Shown here piece by piece: positions 63,432-64,000 of a DNA stretch of 64,000 nt (the first letter of the stretch is position 1; each line of letters opens with the position of its first letter). Location of the stretch: positions 87,253,994 to 87,317,993 of the forward strand of contig JARCOQ010000003.1 of the NCBI GenBank assembly GCA_029207755.1, in the 5' to 3' direction. The notes under the pieces are model-generated. The model was not told the origin of the DNA, ran no database searches, and worked only from the letters and a program-made list of their open reading frames with translations. The DNA comes from Chamaea fasciata (lineage: Eukaryota > Chordata > Aves > Passeriformes > Sylviidae). The position numbers were made by a program, and so were the translations under genes.

Positions 63432-63790
63432 TTCTTCACAGTAGGTACCATTGTTAAAGTAACTCTAAAAACACACAGTTAGTGTACGATAGCTCTGAAT
63501 CCATGTGCCTGCTTTCCAGAGGAAATTAAAAATCTATGAGTTCTTCACCTTATTAAGCCATAAAATAAACTGGATGACAGTCACAGTAGCCTTAGTTACA
63601 GGGCCTATGTTTAGATTAGGGCTTGCAAATGGAAGGAATACAGCCACAACCACATGCCACCCAAACCAGGCTAAGTTAGACCACATGATGCAGCCTAATG
63701 AGGTTTTTATATCTAACGCACACAAAAGAAAGTACTAGGTTAGTTAAGAACTGCTATTTCTCTTCCCTTTTCTTTTCTCAGTGCCCTCAA
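63432..63790 (-). other. ERV 5' leader between PBS and gag
   Basis: About 360 bp lies between the primer-binding site and the provisional gag ATG. This is where splice donor and packaging signals usually lie, but I cannot identify them by eye. The opposite-strand open frames at 63,505-63,738 and 63,534-63,725 are not genes. Confidence 0.55.
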
Positions 63791-63808
63791 GCCCCACGTT
63801 GGGCGCCA
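63791..63808 (-). promoter_or_regulatory. Primer-binding site, tRNA-Lys type
   Basis: The plus strand reads GCCCCACGTTGGGCGCCA, identical over 18 nt to the 3' end of the tRNA-Lys(CUU) type; on the element strand it is TGGCGCCCAACGTGGGGC. It lies 5 bp inside the 5' LTR edge, as expected for the site where the tRNA primes minus-strand DNA synthesis. Confidence 0.9.
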
Positions 63809-63813
63809 AAATC

Positions 63814-64000
63814 TGTCTTGGTTTAGGAAGACAGGTATCTGCTAGGTAAAATTACAATCAGAGGCTCTTTGGTAAAGATTTGGGAAATAGGAATAGCAGT
63901 TCTTTACTAGTATGTAATACAAAGCAAACAAACACAAAAAAACTCTTCTCTCACCAAACAACTATAGCATTAATGACAAACAACAACAGTACTAAGAACT
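63814..64000 (-). mobile_element. 5' LTR of the ERV (last 187 bp; runs off the window)
   Basis: TGTCTTGGTTTAGGAAGACA repeats the left end of the LTR at 57,828. The two copies align without gaps for 187 bp, with two transitions (63,859 and 63,902). On the element strand this is the U5/R end of the 5' LTR. The U3 promoter and the right flank are outside the window. Confidence 0.92.

Larger units (their letters stand above)
57828..64000 (-). mobile_element. Endogenous retrovirus (ERV-L-like), minus strand, near full length
   Basis: Two LTRs in the same orientation bracket 5,202 bp of internal sequence (58,612-63,813) coding gag, protease, reverse transcriptase/RNase H and integrase on the minus strand. 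No env or dUTPase is seen between the end of pol (58,723) and the 3' LTR. The YID-type reverse transcriptase motif and the integrase sequence around its catalytic Glu suggest class III (ERV-L-like) rather than the YMDD class II type. The 5' LTR runs off the window. All reading frames are broken by stops, so the copy cannot make its own proteins, although its LTRs are nearly identical. The opposite-strand open frames across this region are shadows. Confidence 0.93.

Noticed and set aside
1..64000. CRISPR arrays, operons, ribosome-binding sites, plasmid or phage features
   Set aside because: Nothing resembles prokaryotic organisation; CR1 and ERV content identify the DNA as avian.

Overview
The window looks like gene-poor nuclear DNA from a bird, most likely a songbird. 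The evidence is a set of about a dozen CR1 retroposon fragments, several ending in the avian CR1 3' octamer pattern (ATTCTATG repeats), two copies of a bird LTR-like repeat, and a recent endogenous retrovirus (ERV) with an ERV-L-like pol. I found no host protein-coding exon, tRNA, rRNA or other RNA gene that I can support. The long AT-rich stretches between repeats read like a gene desert or the inside of a very large intron; without alignments I cannot tell which.

Layout. 1-33,564 is AT-rich unique DNA carrying CR1 fragments (605-1,330 antisense; 4,960-5,660, 8,930-9,310, 10,100-10,290 and 19,440-19,521 sense), two inverted copies of one LTR-like repeat (11,786-12,208 and 25,008-25,480), and simple-sequence tracts, hairpins and a purine run. 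33,565-37,512 is a CR1-dense block with two CR1 3' ends in tandem; one of them is itself split by a 58-bp antisense CR1 scrap with a 9-bp flanking duplication. 43,360-44,690 is a GC- and CpG-richer segment that I read, with low confidence, as an old solo LTR; it is followed by another antisense CR1. 44,961-57,689 is AT-rich with one short CR1 end.

57,828 to the window end holds a minus-strand ERV inserted into a CR1 fragment. In element order it has a 5' LTR (only its last 187 bp are in the window), a primer-binding site matching the tRNA-Lys 3' end perfectly, gag, protease, reverse transcriptase/RNase H, integrase, a purine-rich stretch and a complete 784-bp 3' LTR. No env is seen. The two LTRs differ at 2 of 187 comparable positions, so the insertion looks recent. 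Yet gag and pol contain 26 internal stop codons, 22 of them TAG or TGA, and pol keeps one uninterrupted reading frame over 3.1 kb. The third reverse transcriptase aspartate is Asn and the protease Asp-Thr-Gly motif reads Asp-Thr-Lys. Many stops and no indels in a young copy is what G-to-A editing by a cytidine deaminase would leave. This is the most interesting signal in the window. I did not find a previously undescribed multi-gene system.
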